64,000 bases of DNA from Cytophagales bacterium (GCA_024232295.1 JAAEPT010000128.1:62001-126000), one strand, 5' to 3'; shown: positions 27,178-36,376, counted from the first letter of the stretch. Notes: generated by a model from the letters alone, not told the origin. Translations and numbers: made by a program.

Positions 27178-28053
27178 ATGCTAGATAAATTCCTATCTCA
27201 TTTATCACACGAAAAAAAATATAGCCATCATACAATACAAGCATACAAGAATGATCTCACTCAATTAGAAGTATTTCTCACAAATGTTGACACAGTGATT
27301 CAAAGTGCTAATAGTATGCAATTGCGTGATTGGATTATCTCATTAGTAAATGATGGAAATAGTGCTACTACTGTAAATAGAAAAATTGCTTCAACAAAAG
27401 CATTTTATAAATATTTGCATAGAATGGGCAGTATTGCCAAAAACCCAACAAACAAACTTCAGGTAATGAAAAATAAAAAAAGGCTTCCTGTTTTTGTTCG
27501 TGAAGAAGAAATGAACCAATTATTAGATAAAATTGAATTCACTGATGATTTTTTTGGTCTTCGAGATAAATTAGTTTTGGAATTATTATATGGTACTGGA
27601 ATTCGACTTTCTGAACTTATTGAATTAGATAATCAAAATGTATCTCTCTCTAAATCACAAATTAAAGTGATGGGGAAGGGAGGAAAAGAAAGAATTGTCC
27701 CTTTGCATGTTCAATTAGTTGAACTAATTAAAAAATATTTGGAGGCAAAAAAAAATGAAAAAGGCGGTAACATTTCCACAAACTTCATCGTTACAAACAA
27801 ACAAGATAAGTGTTACCCTATGTTCATTTATCGTCTGGTAAAAAAGTATTTAGAAGTGGTTAGTTCTGCTGAGAAAAAAAGTCCTCATGTATTACGCCAT
27901 TCTTTTGCTACACATTTACTAAACAAGGGTGCTGATTTGAATGCAATCAAGGAATTACTAGGACATGCAAACTTGAATGCTACACAAGTTTACACACATA
28001 ATTCTATTGAGAATCTAAAAAGTATTTTTAATCAAGCACACCCAAAAGCGTAA
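27178..28053 (+). CDS. xerC: Tyrosine recombinase XerC/XerD type
   Basis: A 291-residue site-specific recombinase. The SAM-like N-terminal DNA-binding domain covers about 1-85 and the catalytic domain carries R143 (GTGIRLSEL), K168, H237 and R240 (HVLRHSFATH), H263 (LGHANL) and nucleophile Y272 (VYTHN). Length and motifs fit a chromosomal dimer-resolution enzyme rather than a phage integrase. It is followed 23 bases later by hpf, a gene order I recall from other Bacteroidota. No dif-like site was found in the window. Confidence 0.9.
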   Translation: MLDKFLSHLSHEKKYSHHTIQAYKNDLTQLEVFLTNVDTVIQSANSMQLRDWIISLVNDGNSATTVNRKIASTKAFYKYLHRMGSIAKNPTNKLQVMKNKKRLPVFVREEEMNQLLDKIEFTDDFFGLRDKLVLELLYGTGIRLSELIELDNQNVSLSKSQIKVMGKGGKERIVPLHVQLVELIKKYLEAKKNEKGGNISTNFIVTNKQDKCYPMFIYRLVKKYLEVVSSAEKKSPHVLRHSFATHLLNKGADLNAIKELLGHANLNATQVYTHNSIENLKSIFNQAHPKA

Positions 28054-28076
28054 GTTTAACCTCAAAATTTTTCACT

Positions 28077-28382
28077 ATGAAATTACAAATTAGTTCACTA
28101 AAGTTCGATGCAGATGTTAAGTTATTAGATTTTATTCAAAAGAAGGCTGATAAATTAGACACTTTTTACGATCGAATTATAGACGGAGAGGTGAATATGC
28201 ACATTGATGCACATGATAATAAAGCTAATAAAGTTGTAGAGGTTAAAATTAATGTACCTGGTACTTCATTATTCGCCAAAGAAAATTCTCATTCTTTTGA
28301 GGCAGCTGCTGATCAAGCAATTGAAGCAATAAGAAGACAATTGAAAAAGCATAAAGAGAAAGAGCTACAAGCTACTCGTTAA
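28077..28382 (+). CDS. hpf: Ribosome hibernation-promoting factor, short form
   Basis: A 101-residue protein of the HPF/YfiA family, which binds the 30S decoding site and silences ribosomes in stationary phase. It shows the family pattern: FDADVKLLDFIQKKADKLDTF, a central Asp/Lys-rich beta strand, and SFEAAADQAIEAIRRQLKKHKEK. It lacks the long C-terminal dimerization domain. It is cotranscribed with xerC and followed by a terminator. Confidence 0.92.
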   Translation: MKLQISSLKFDADVKLLDFIQKKADKLDTFYDRIIDGEVNMHIDAHDNKANKVVEVKINVPGTSLFAKENSHSFEAAADQAIEAIRRQLKKHKEKELQATR

Positions 28383-28414
28383 GATATATTAAATTTGTTT
28401 TTGTTTTGTATACT

Positions 28415-28457
28415 AAAGGGCTTTTCCATAATGAATGGAAAGGCCTTTTTATTTTTT
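28415..28457 (+). terminator. Terminator after hpf
   Basis: An imperfect stem (AAAGGGCTTTTCCAT pairing with ATGGAAAGGCCTTTT, one bulge, loop AATGA) is followed by a T-rich run. It lies 32 bases after the hpf stop. Confidence 0.8.
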
Positions 28458-28529
28458 TAAATTCTTTTCCAATAGTATTATAATTTCTTGTATTTTTATG
28501 GCTTATAACTTTTTAAGACAACAAATTTT

Positions 28530-29453
28530 ATGGCTGAGAACACAAAAAAAGGAGGAAAAGGGAATATTATCATTATTCTTGTTTTAGTGGCTGTTATTGG
28601 GGCTTTAGGATATTTCTTAATGCAGAAACAACAAGAAAATGAGCAATTAACTTCAGAAAAAAATCAAACAGAAGTAGAACTTGCCGAATCTCAAACTGCT
28701 TTAGAAAGTCGTATCGATGAATTGGAGCAATTAGAAAAATCATACGCTGCTTTGCAAATTGAAAACACAGCATTAGGAATTGAAGGAGAGGAATTAGAAA
28801 CTAAAATTGCTGAATTAAAGAAACAAGCAAGAGCATTAAGAGGAAAAACCAAACTAAGTGCAAAGGAAAATCGCGAATTGAAAAGGCAAATTGCTGAATT
28901 CAAAGCTGATTTATTGAAAAAAGACCAAGAAATCAAAAAGTTAAGAGCTGAAAAAGATTCGTTAATTGCTGATAAAAATGAGCTAATTGCTGGTCATGTA
29001 GCCAAAGATTCACTTATCAAAGACAAAGATAATTTGATTGCAATTGCTTCTGTTCTAAAAGCTGAACAAATAAAAGTAAACGCAATTTATACCAATGATA
29101 AAGAGTACGAAAAAGATGAGTATCGTGCAAGACGCATGAAAAAGTTTAAAGTAGTATTTAAGGTAGCAGATAATAAAGTTGCTGATCATGCGAAAAAAGA
29201 AATTTGCCTAAAAATCATTGAGCCTATTGATAAAGCTGTATTATTTGATTTAAACAATGGTGGTGGTTCATTCAAGAAAAGTGATGGAACTAATGATATT
29301 TATACAGCTCGTCAAATCATTGACTTTGATAACTCTAACCAAGAAGTAGTTTTCTTGTATGAAAAAGGAAGTGATTATGAAAAAGGGTTTTATAAGTTTG
29401 AGTTGTATGGTGATGGTCACTTCATGGGAATGACACAAGTACGTGTCAAATAA
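28530..29453 (+). CDS. Membrane-anchored coiled-coil protein, function unknown
   Basis: A 307-residue protein with a short cytoplasmic Lys/Gly start, one membrane segment (about 13-29, IIIILVLVAVIGALGYF), a coiled coil rich in Glu/Lys/Leu (about 30-185) and a globular C-terminal part (about 190-307) that looks beta-rich. Its topology suggests a periplasmic or cell-surface spacer. I recall similar proteins in other Cytophagales, but no function. It is flanked by terminators on both sides, so it is a single-gene unit. Confidence 0.75.
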   Translation: MAENTKKGGKGNIIIILVLVAVIGALGYFLMQKQQENEQLTSEKNQTEVELAESQTALESRIDELEQLEKSYAALQIENTALGIEGEELETKIAELKKQARALRGKTKLSAKENRELKRQIAEFKADLLKKDQEIKKLRAEKDSLIADKNELIAGHVAKDSLIKDKDNLIAIASVLKAEQIKVNAIYTNDKEYEKDEYRARRMKKFKVVFKVADNKVADHAKKEICLKIIEPIDKAVLFDLNNGGGSFKKSDGTNDIYTARQIIDFDNSNQEVVFLYEKGSDYEKGFYKFELYGDGHFMGMTQVRVK

Positions 29454-29489
29454 AAGTACTCAACTATTTTTTCTGTACAGATATTAAAG

Positions 29490-29523
29490 TCCTGTTGTAT
29501 TTCATTATGCAACAGGATTTTTT
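29490..29523 (+). terminator. Terminator after the coiled-coil gene
   Basis: A stem of 8 perfect pairs (29490-29497 TCCTGTTG with 29510-29517), extended by weaker pairs, is followed by a run of T (29518-29523). It lies 36 bases after the stop codon. Confidence 0.8.
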
Positions 29524-29562
29524 GTAAATTGCCTTCAATAATCATATTCATACACACAGCCC

Positions 29563-30567
29563 ATGTTAGATCAATTAGATGATGAAGGATTAGAACGCTT
29601 GGTGCAGAAGCGTAAGAAAGAACGTGAGCTCGCACAACAGCAAAAAGAGGCTGAAGAAAAAGCGAATCAAGAGGTTCAAAGTGAGCAAAGTCAAGAGAAG
29701 ACTACCATTACCACAAATGAGGCTCAACCTCCAACAACTCCTCCTCCACCCCCACCCAATAATGAAGAGGAAGAGGAAAATTCTATGTCATTTTTGGGGC
29801 ACTTAGAAGTGCTTAGATGGCACCTTATGCGTAGCGTAATTGCAATCTTCATTTTTACAATTGCTGCTGCTCTTTTGATGAAATCTTATATTTTTCCTGA
29901 GATTATAATTGCTCCTACAAAATTAAATTTTTGGACATATCAACAATTATGTGAACTATCTAACCTTTTAAATACAGATGCTCTATGTATCAAAAAACTA
30001 GGATTTACAATACAATCAAGAAAATTACCTGCTCAATTTACTACTCATATTAGAGCTTCATTGGTTATTGGTTTTATTGCTGCATTTCCGTATGTATTTT
30101 GGGAAATTTGGCGTTTTATCAAGCCTGCATTATATACCAAAGAACAAATAATGGCAAAGAGTACCGTGTTTTTTGTAAGTCTTTTGTTTTTTATGGGGGT
30201 GGCATTTGGTTATTATCTTATCCTTCCTTTGTCTTTAAATTTCTTAGGTAATTATCAATTAGACCCAAATATTTTGAACGAAATTGATTTAGGAAATTAT
30301 ATTTCAACAATCATTAGTATAATTTTGGCAGCAGGAATTATGTTTCAATTGCCAATGTTGTCGTTATTCTTTTCAAAGATTGGTTTGCTCACCCCTCAGT
30401 TCTTAATGAACTACCGTAAACACTCTGTGGTTGTGATTCTATTTATCTCTGCAATCCTTACACCACCAGATGTGGCAAGTCAATTGCTTTTGAGTGTACC
30501 TCTCTTCTTGTTGTATGAAGTGAGCATTCAGATTTCAAAGTATGTAACAAAGAATAACAAAATTTAA
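29563..30567 (+). CDS. tatC: TatC, twin-arginine translocase subunit, with a long polar N-terminal extension
   Basis: A 334-residue protein. The TatC core starts near M75 (SFLGHLEVLRWHLMRS) and has six membrane segments; FPYVFWEIWRFIKPALY and AILTPPDVASQ are family hallmarks. TatC recognises twin-arginine signal peptides and, with TatA, exports folded proteins. Residues 1-74 are unusual: a charged Lys/Glu/Gln-rich helix (1-45), a Thr/Pro stretch ending in seven consecutive Pro, and an acidic run. An alternative start at ATG 29785 would give a standard TatC. No tatA is adjacent. Confidence 0.92.
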   Translation: MLDQLDDEGLERLVQKRKKERELAQQQKEAEEKANQEVQSEQSQEKTTITTNEAQPPTTPPPPPPNNEEEEENSMSFLGHLEVLRWHLMRSVIAIFIFTIAAALLMKSYIFPEIIIAPTKLNFWTYQQLCELSNLLNTDALCIKKLGFTIQSRKLPAQFTTHIRASLVIGFIAAFPYVFWEIWRFIKPALYTKEQIMAKSTVFFVSLLFFMGVAFGYYLILPLSLNFLGNYQLDPNILNEIDLGNYISTIISIILAAGIMFQLPMLSLFFSKIGLLTPQFLMNYRKHSVVVILFISAILTPPDVASQLLLSVPLFLLYEVSIQISKYVTKNNKI

Positions 30568-30572
30568 AATAT

Positions 30573-32144
30573 ATGAAAAAAGCTGTTCTTCTCTCTTTAT
30601 TAGTCTTCTTTTCAATCAGTGGGTTTTCTCAGTTAGTCTCAGACACTCATTTAGGAAAAGTTTATTGGGGAAAGGAGTTCAAACAGGCAAGAACAGGTTT
30701 TTCTCAACTTCTTGGAGAGGATAAAAAGCATTTTTATACCATAAATAATTGGGAAGAAATTGTTGTTTTGGATACCAATCTTAATTTTGTTTCTGCTCAT
30801 CCAATTCAATTTTCTGATGCTAAAAAACTTCGTTATTTTGAACTAGAAAAAGTTTTATTCTTAAATAAAGAAATTATTTTTATCACCTCTGGATATAATT
30901 TCAGGAACAAAGAAATTGTTATTCAGAAACATACACTATCTACTTCTGCATTGCATAAAAAAGCAACTAGTAGCAGAATTTCATCTTTCAAAGCAGACAA
31001 AAAACAAGCAAAACTCAATCAATTATATGTAGAAGTCTCCCAAGATTCTACACACTACTTGTTATATCACAACTTATCAACAGAGAAGAAAGAGGATAAT
31101 GAGTCTTTCTTTGCAATTATTACAAATAGTAGTTTACAGAAAAAATGGGACAAACAAATAGAAGTTCCTTATTCTTCAAAACTATTTACCATTGAACAAA
31201 TCAAACTTGATAACAAAGGAGGTTTACACATTCTAGGAATTAACTTTTTCGGAAAGGTTAAAACAAAAGTAAAAGGAAAACCAAATTATCATTATCGCAT
31301 TCTATCCTATACAGCACAAGGAGAAAAAGACTTTGAAATTGCTCTTGAAGATAAGTTTATCACAGATATGAATATCATTAGTAATGCTTATGGAAATCTA
31401 ATTGGAGTTGGTTTATATTCAAGTGAAGGAACTAGTAGTATTAAAGGGAGTTTTTATCTTAAAATCAATCACAGAAGTCAAAAAATTGTGATTCATAAGA
31501 TATTCCCTTTTGGGTATGATATACTTCAAAACTATTTGAGTGAACAAAAAATAGCAACTGGAGGTGAAATTATGCTTTATAATCTTGATCAAATTATTTT
31601 GCATAAAGATGGAGGTTTAAGTTTTTCAGCAGAACAACATTATCGTAACCAAAAGGTGTACTCACAACTCAACCCAAGCGGTGGTGCGATCAATTATACT
31701 GTTGATTTTTTCCATCATAATGATGTCTTGGTATTCAGACATGATATTTCTGGTGAGTTATTATGGACAAGTCTTTTGAAAAAAACACAGGCAACTTCTA
31801 ATGATGGTGGGTATTATTCTTCTTATCAACTGTTGCCTCAGAAAGATAAATTATACTTACTATTTAATGATCATCCAGATAATTACCTACCAGTAGAAGA
31901 GGAAGAGGAAGAACGTTCTTTTGTATTTCATAATGAACCTGGTGCAACTTGTCTAAGTGTAGCAAGTATTGATACAAAAGGAAACATTCATTACAAGAAA
32001 TTGTTAAATCATCATGAAATAGGTCTTAATATTAGTCCTGCCTCTATTCAACAGTTTGATGATAACCAAATATTGTTGGTTGGAGTAAAAAGAAGGAAGC
32101 AACGTTTTGGGAAATTGAAACTATCTCCCCAAACACAAGATTAA
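30573..32144 (+). CDS. Secreted protein of unknown function
   Basis: A 523-residue protein with a clear signal peptide (MKKAVLLSLLVFFSISGFSQ, cleavage near residue 19-20). The mature part looks beta-rich, with repeated Trp/Asp/Asn strands somewhat like beta-propeller repeats, but I see no firm repeat register and no catalytic motif. It has no lipobox and no obvious type IX sorting domain. It starts 5 bases after tatC and may be cotranscribed with it and with ridA. I do not recognise the family. Confidence 0.75.
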   Translation: MKKAVLLSLLVFFSISGFSQLVSDTHLGKVYWGKEFKQARTGFSQLLGEDKKHFYTINNWEEIVVLDTNLNFVSAHPIQFSDAKKLRYFELEKVLFLNKEIIFITSGYNFRNKEIVIQKHTLSTSALHKKATSSRISSFKADKKQAKLNQLYVEVSQDSTHYLLYHNLSTEKKEDNESFFAIITNSSLQKKWDKQIEVPYSSKLFTIEQIKLDNKGGLHILGINFFGKVKTKVKGKPNYHYRILSYTAQGEKDFEIALEDKFITDMNIISNAYGNLIGVGLYSSEGTSSIKGSFYLKINHRSQKIVIHKIFPFGYDILQNYLSEQKIATGGEIMLYNLDQIILHKDGGLSFSAEQHYRNQKVYSQLNPSGGAINYTVDFFHHNDVLVFRHDISGELLWTSLLKKTQATSNDGGYYSSYQLLPQKDKLYLLFNDHPDNYLPVEEEEEERSFVFHNEPGATCLSVASIDTKGNIHYKKLLNHHEIGLNISPASIQQFDDNQILLVGVKRRKQRFGKLKLSPQTQD

Positions 32145-32169
32145 TTCATTAACATAAACTATTTGACCG

Positions 32170-32550
32170 ATGAAGAAATTTATCAATACAGACAAAGCTC
32201 CAGCACCAATTGGTCCATATAACCAAGCCGTATTGAGTAACGGAACCTTATATGTGTCTGGGCAAATTGCTTTAGACCCAAGTACAGGAGAATTAAAAAC
32301 GGATGATGTAGTGAAAGAGACTCATCAAGTAATGGATAACATTAAGGCAATTCTTGAAGCTGGGGAAATGAAGTTTGAAGATGTAATAAAATGTTCCATT
32401 TTCATCAAAGACCTCGATTATTTTGGTGCAATCAATAGAGCATATGGGGAATATTTTGATGAAAAAATAGCCCCTGCTCGTGAATGTGTAGAAGTAAGTA
32501 GACTACCAAAAAACGTAAATGTAGAGATCTCTTGCATTGCAGAAAAGTAA
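32170..32550 (+). CDS. ridA: RidA family reactive-intermediate deaminase
   Basis: A 126-residue YjgF/YER057c/UK114 protein. It has PAPIGPYNQAVLSNGTLYVS at the start, FEDVIKCSIFIKDL in the middle, and the signature region ARECVEVSRLPKNVNVEISC containing the Arg that binds the substrate carboxylate. RidA hydrolyses toxic enamine/imine intermediates released by PLP enzymes. Length is standard. The next gene follows after 6 bases. Confidence 0.94.
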   Translation: MKKFINTDKAPAPIGPYNQAVLSNGTLYVSGQIALDPSTGELKTDDVVKETHQVMDNIKAILEAGEMKFEDVIKCSIFIKDLDYFGAINRAYGEYFDEKIAPARECVEVSRLPKNVNVEISCIAEK

Positions 32551-32556
32551 GTAATT

Positions 32557-33036
32557 ATGAAAATTCTTCCCTTCGAAAATAGGGTCTTGATATCTCCTTT
32601 TAGTGTTGATGAAGTATTTCACTTTCTAGCATGTTATACAAAGGAACGTTCACACTACAGCGTTGTTGCAGAAAGAGGAGATATTAATAAATTCTATGGA
32701 CGACTGGATGAAGAGAAGAGAAGGTTTACATTAACAAAAAAATTAAGGCACACACATAACTTTCTGCCTCTTGTACGTGGAGAAGTGGAACAAACAGAAA
32801 AAGGAAATACAGTAGTTCTTGTTGAGTACAAGTTATTACCAAATACCCTATTCTTCTTTGCCTTTAATTTAATAGTAGCACTATTATTAGGAACTATATT
32901 CTTAATTGTAGGTAATTATGTAGGAGGTGTTCTTTGCTTGTTTTTTGGCTTATTTAGTTATGTCATCACAGTATATAACTTTAAATTACAAGTTGAAGAT
33001 ACACATAAAATATTAGAAGACACTATTACTTTATAA
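32557..33036 (+). CDS. Small membrane protein of unknown function
   Basis: A 159-residue protein with a soluble N-terminal part of about 100 residues and two membrane segments near 103-121 and 124-142. No signal peptide is present. I recognise no family. It follows ridA by 6 bases and is closed by a bidirectional terminator, so it is the last gene of the tatC-ridA group. Confidence 0.7.
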   Translation: MKILPFENRVLISPFSVDEVFHFLACYTKERSHYSVVAERGDINKFYGRLDEEKRRFTLTKKLRHTHNFLPLVRGEVEQTEKGNTVVLVEYKLLPNTLFFFAFNLIVALLLGTIFLIVGNYVGGVLCLFFGLFSYVITVYNFKLQVEDTHKILEDTITL

Positions 33037-33042
33037 AAGCAA

Positions 33043-33072
33043 GAAGCCCAATTTCCTGAGAAATTGGGCTTC
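33043..33072. terminator. Bidirectional terminator
   Basis: A perfect 12-bp stem (33043-33054 GAAGCCCAATTT with 33061-33072) and 6-nt loop lie between convergent genes, with an A-run before and a T-rich stretch after. Confidence 0.85.
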
Positions 33073-33099
33073 TATTTAGCTTAATATTTTCTTTCCTTT

Positions 33100-33516
33100 T
33101 TAGAAAGGTAAATCATCTGCTGAACTATCAGTTGAAGAAGAAGAAGAATCAGAAGCACCTCCATAAATAGCTGCTTCAGCTTGTGCTTGAGCTGCTTGCT
33201 CTGCTGCAAATGGATCCACATGCTCACCACCTGCTTCAATTCTCCAAGCATTCAGATTTACAAAGTAATTTACATTACCTTCTTTCTCCCATTTATTCCC
33301 TTTGATATTGAAAGTAACCTTGATCGTATCACCAACATTGTATTGATCTAATATATCACATTTATCTTGGATCAATTGGAATTTAATGTAATCTGTCCAT
33401 ACTCTCCCTGCATTATTCTCCTCACACTCTACCACAAACTCTCTTTTTTGGAAAGTTTCTGTAATCTTCTGGATATCATTCTTTTCAAGAAGTTTTCCTG
33501 TCAAGTCAAAATTCAT
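33100..33516 (-). CDS. DUF3127 protein with an SSB-like acidic C-terminal tail
   Basis: A 138-residue protein. Residues 1 to about 95 match the DUF3127 family (FDLTGKLLEK, FQKREFVVE, VGDTIKVTFNIKG), which looks like a small OB-fold. A linker rich in Ala, Gln and Ser leads to the final residues SADDLPF. This is the same design as single-stranded DNA-binding protein SSB, whose DDDIPF-type tail recruits repair and replication proteins. A DNA or RNA binding role is therefore plausible but unproven. rfaE2 lies 12 bases upstream. Confidence 0.88.
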   Translation of the reverse strand: MNFDLTGKLLEKNDIQKITETFQKREFVVECEENNAGRVWTDYIKFQLIQDKCDILDQYNVGDTIKVTFNIKGNKWEKEGNVNYFVNLNAWRIEAGGEHVDPFAAEQAAQAQAEAAIYGGASDSSSSSTDSSADDLPF

Positions 33517-33528
33517 AACTTTTTGTAT

Positions 33529-34011
33529 TTATATAAAACTTTTAATTCTATCAATAATATTAGTAGTGGAAAAACCCTCTACCAAATCAATTGTCTCTAC
33601 ACTTCCTCCACTCTCTAAGACTTCTTTGGCTCCTACAATTTGAGAAACACTATAGTCACTACCCTTTACCAAAACAGAGGGTTGCATATTTTGAATCAAA
33701 TTTAATGGAGTATCTTCAGAAAATAAAACAACAAGGTCAATAAATTCTAATGATGCCATTACACGAGCTCTTGCATGTTCTGGTACAATTGGGCGTTCTT
33801 CTCCTTTTAATCTTTGAATAGAAGCATCAGTATTTAGCCCTAAAATCATCTTAGTACCCAAATTTCGAGCTTTTTCTAAATAGTCTACATGACCCAAATG
33901 AAGAATATCAAAACAACCATTTGTAAAAACCACCTTTTCTCCCTCTTCTTTCCAAGCCTTTACTTGTTCTTTTGCTATTTCTAAATTGACAATTTTAGTT
34001 TTTGTGTTCAT
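33529..34011 (-). CDS. rfaE2: D-glycero-beta-D-manno-heptose 1-phosphate adenylyltransferase
   Basis: A 160-residue nucleotidyltransferase equal to the C-terminal half of E. coli HldE. It has FTNGCFDILHLGHVDYL (HxGH motif), KGEERPIVPEHARARV and VEGFSTTNIID. It makes ADP-heptose for the lipopolysaccharide inner core. The gene overlaps the upstream flippase-like gene by 17 bases, so translation is probably coupled. The kinase half (rfaE1) is not in the window. Confidence 0.94.
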   Translation of the reverse strand: MNTKTKIVNLEIAKEQVKAWKEEGEKVVFTNGCFDILHLGHVDYLEKARNLGTKMILGLNTDASIQRLKGEERPIVPEHARARVMASLEFIDLVVLFSEDTPLNLIQNMQPSVLVKGSDYSVSQIVGAKEVLESGGSVETIDLVEGFSTTNIIDRIKSFI

Positions 34012-35020
34012 TTTCTTCTATTGCTTGATTTTTTGTTTTAGAAAGAAATATAATTCCACAAATTCCTCCTACTATAATTATTACCAATGTTTGCCATCCA
34101 TGGAAAATAGTTGCAAATGCCATAGCAGAAGTTGTTGTAATTCCATAGAATAAATTCAATCCTCGTGACACAATCAAATGATAGCTTCCTGTACCACCAG
34201 GTAATGGAGCAACCATTGCAATTCCTCCCAATACAAAGATTGTAAGTGCTGCATCTAAACCTAAATTAGCAGTCTCTGGGTAAGCCAAGAAAACAGTATA
34301 TGCCATGAAATAATAGCATGCCCAAATCATCATAGAATATACTAAGAATAATACACGTTGTTCCAAACGAAAAATAGCAACTAATCCTTCTTTGATGCCT
34401 ACCAAAAAACCTTTTACTTTGACTAACAAACGTAAATTTCTTCTCAAATACCAATAAGCAATAACAGTACACAATACCATTGCTCCTAAGACATAATACT
34501 TAAGATAAGAAGTTTCACCTTGTTTTGTGGAACCTTCTAGATTGGCGAAAAAGTCCCAAAATTTTTGAAACTTTATCAAAAAAACAGTCCCTACACAGAC
34601 AATCAGAAGTACTAAATCAATAACTCGTTCTGCTATTACTGTCCCTAAAGATGTTTTAATCGGTATTTTTTCCAATTTATATAATGTTGCACATCGTGAT
34701 AACTCTCCTCCTCTAGGAATCACTAAATTCACAAAATAGCCCAACATTACAGAAGTAAAGCTATTCATTACAGAAGGCTTATAACCTAAAGGTTTTAAGA
34801 TTATGTGCCAACGAATCGCACGAACAAAATGACTCATCACTGCTAAAAATGCAGATAAAAATAAGAAACCTTTATTACCTCTATCCCATGTTTCCAAAAT
34901 AAAGTCAAACTTTGACTGTCCATTTTGAGTTTCAATGCTCTTGAAAGAGAACCACAATAAAAATGCAGTCACAAATAACATGACTGCATACTTTAAAATA
35001 TTTTTGATAGAATTACTCAT
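33995..35020 (-). CDS. Flippase-like integral membrane protein (YbhN/AglD, LPG-synthase TM family)
   Basis: A 341-residue protein with about eight membrane segments and the family patterns FVRAIRWHIILKPLGY, GELSRCATLYKLEKIP and PLPGGTGSYHLIVSRG. This is the membrane half of lysylphosphatidylglycerol synthases without the aminoacyl-transfer domain, so it cannot by itself aminoacylate lipids. A lipid or glycan transport role is commonly proposed. It overlaps rfaE2 by 17 bases and begins 6 bases after panD. Confidence 0.88.
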   Translation of the reverse strand: MSNSIKNILKYAVMLFVTAFLLWFSFKSIETQNGQSKFDFILETWDRGNKGFLFLSAFLAVMSHFVRAIRWHIILKPLGYKPSVMNSFTSVMLGYFVNLVIPRGGELSRCATLYKLEKIPIKTSLGTVIAERVIDLVLLIVCVGTVFLIKFQKFWDFFANLEGSTKQGETSYLKYYVLGAMVLCTVIAYWYLRRNLRLLVKVKGFLVGIKEGLVAIFRLEQRVLFLVYSMMIWACYYFMAYTVFLAYPETANLGLDAALTIFVLGGIAMVAPLPGGTGSYHLIVSRGLNLFYGITTTSAMAFATIFHGWQTLVIIIVGGICGIIFLSKTKNQAIEENEHKN

Positions 35021-35026
35021 TTGCTT

Positions 35027-35371
35027 TTATAATGTATTTCCTTCTTTGGGATGAACCACAATTGGTTCAAATTGCTTTGCTTCCTCTGGAGTCATTTGTG
35101 CATAAGAAATAATGATGACAATATCTCCCACTTGAACCTTTCTTGCTGCTGGTCCATTCATACAAATCACACCACTTCCTCTAGCACCTCTAATCACATA
35201 AGTCTCTAACCTTTCACCATTATTCACATTTACAATCTGAACCTTTTCATTTTCCAATAAATTGGCTGCATCCATCAACTCTTCATCAATTGTGATACTC
35301 CCCTCATAGTTCAAATCAGCTTGAGTAACTTGAACACGGTGTAATTTAGATTTAAATATATCGATTAACAT
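35027..35371 (-). CDS. panD: Aspartate 1-decarboxylase precursor
   Basis: A 114-residue proenzyme that makes beta-alanine from aspartate for pantothenate synthesis. Self-cleavage between G24 and S25 (NYEGSITID) produces the pyruvoyl cofactor from the Ser. [16 protein letters not shown] and [15 protein letters not shown] are family hallmarks. It is cotranscribed with panC, 45 bases upstream. Confidence 0.95.
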   Translation of the reverse strand: MLIDIFKSKLHRVQVTQADLNYEGSITIDEELMDAANLLENEKVQIVNVNNGERLETYVIRGARGSGVICMNGPAARKVQVGDIVIIISYAQMTPEEAKQFEPIVVHPKEGNTL

Positions 35372-35416
35372 TTATGCATTTATATTAATATCAAAGGCAA
35401 AATTACGAATTTTGGA

Positions 35417-36259
35417 CTAGCCCACAAAGACAATATTGTCAATTAGACGTACTCGTCCCAAAAATCCTGCAATACAGATAGCATATTCTTGCCCTTGTTC
35501 AATAGAGTCTATCTCTTGTAATGTTTCAGCATTTGCAACTTCCAAATACTCTAATTCAAAAGAAATATTGTTTTTTAAATATTCTTTAGATAAGTCAACA
35601 GCCTCTTTTATAGATTTTCCTGAGAGTAAATTTGTTTTGGTAAGTTCTAAACTCGCAAATAAAGCTTTTGCTTCTTCTTTCTCACTTTCACTCAAACGTT
35701 GATTTCGAGAAGACATTGCTAACCCATTACCTTCTCTTATGATAGGACACATATTAAACTCAATATCATAAGACAAATCCTTAATGAGGGACTGAATAAT
35801 AGCGCATTGCTGTAAGTCCTTTTGTCCAAAATAAACACGAGAAGGTTTGATGATATTGAATAGTTTTGAAACAATAAGAGCAACTCCATTAAAGTGTCCA
35901 GCTCTATGTGCTCCTTCCATTACACATTCCAATGCTCCAAAACTGAAAGAAAGTAAAGACTCTCTTTGGTACATACTTTCCAAAGTGGGTAAAAACAACA
36001 CATCACAACCTCTTTCTGCTAAAAGGGCTATGTCTTTATCAAAGTTTCTTGGGTATTTGTCAAAATCAGAAGTATCATTAAATTGTGTTGGGTTCACAAA
36101 AATACTACATACAGTAATTTCATTGGCTTGTAATGAAGCATCAATAAGGGATAGATGACCATTGTGTAATGCTCCCATTGTTGGTACAAAACCTAATTCT
36201 TTGTTTCTGTAGATTTTAAGATACTCTATAAGCTCTTTTGCTGTTTCTATTATGACCAT
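35417..36259 (-). CDS. panC: Pantothenate synthetase
   Basis: A 280-residue ATP-dependent ligase that joins pantoate and beta-alanine. The nucleotide-binding PTMGALHNGHLSLI, GQKDLQQC and MSSRN motifs are present. I prefer ATG 36259 (MVIIETAKEL); the frame also has an ATG 12 codons upstream that would add an uncharacteristic Cys-rich leader. It is the first gene of panC-panD and diverges from the glycogen synthase-like gene. Confidence 0.95.
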   Translation of the reverse strand: MVIIETAKELIEYLKIYRNKELGFVPTMGALHNGHLSLIDASLQANEITVCSIFVNPTQFNDTSDFDKYPRNFDKDIALLAERGCDVLFLPTLESMYQRESLLSFSFGALECVMEGAHRAGHFNGVALIVSKLFNIIKPSRVYFGQKDLQQCAIIQSLIKDLSYDIEFNMCPIIREGNGLAMSSRNQRLSESEKEEAKALFASLELTKTNLLSGKSIKEAVDLSKEYLKNNISFELEYLEVANAETLQEIDSIEQGQEYAICIAGFLGRVRLIDNIVFVG

Positions 36260-36328
36260 AGCCCAGCAATATATAGGCTTTTCACAATAAATCAAATAGT
36301 TAATCTATGATAATTTCGTTTTTTTATA

Positions 36329-36336
36329 TATATTTG
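36329..36336 (+). promoter_or_regulatory. -7 promoter element before the glycogen synthase-like gene
   Basis: TATATTTG exactly matches the Bacteroidota -7 consensus TAnnTTTG. It would give a leader of about 35 bases to ATG 36377. I see no good TTTG at the -33 position, so the promoter may be activator-dependent or the match may be chance in AT-rich DNA. Confidence 0.45.
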
Positions 36337-36376
36337 TGGTTTAAAAATTTCTTTTAAATCATAAATTAACATTTCT

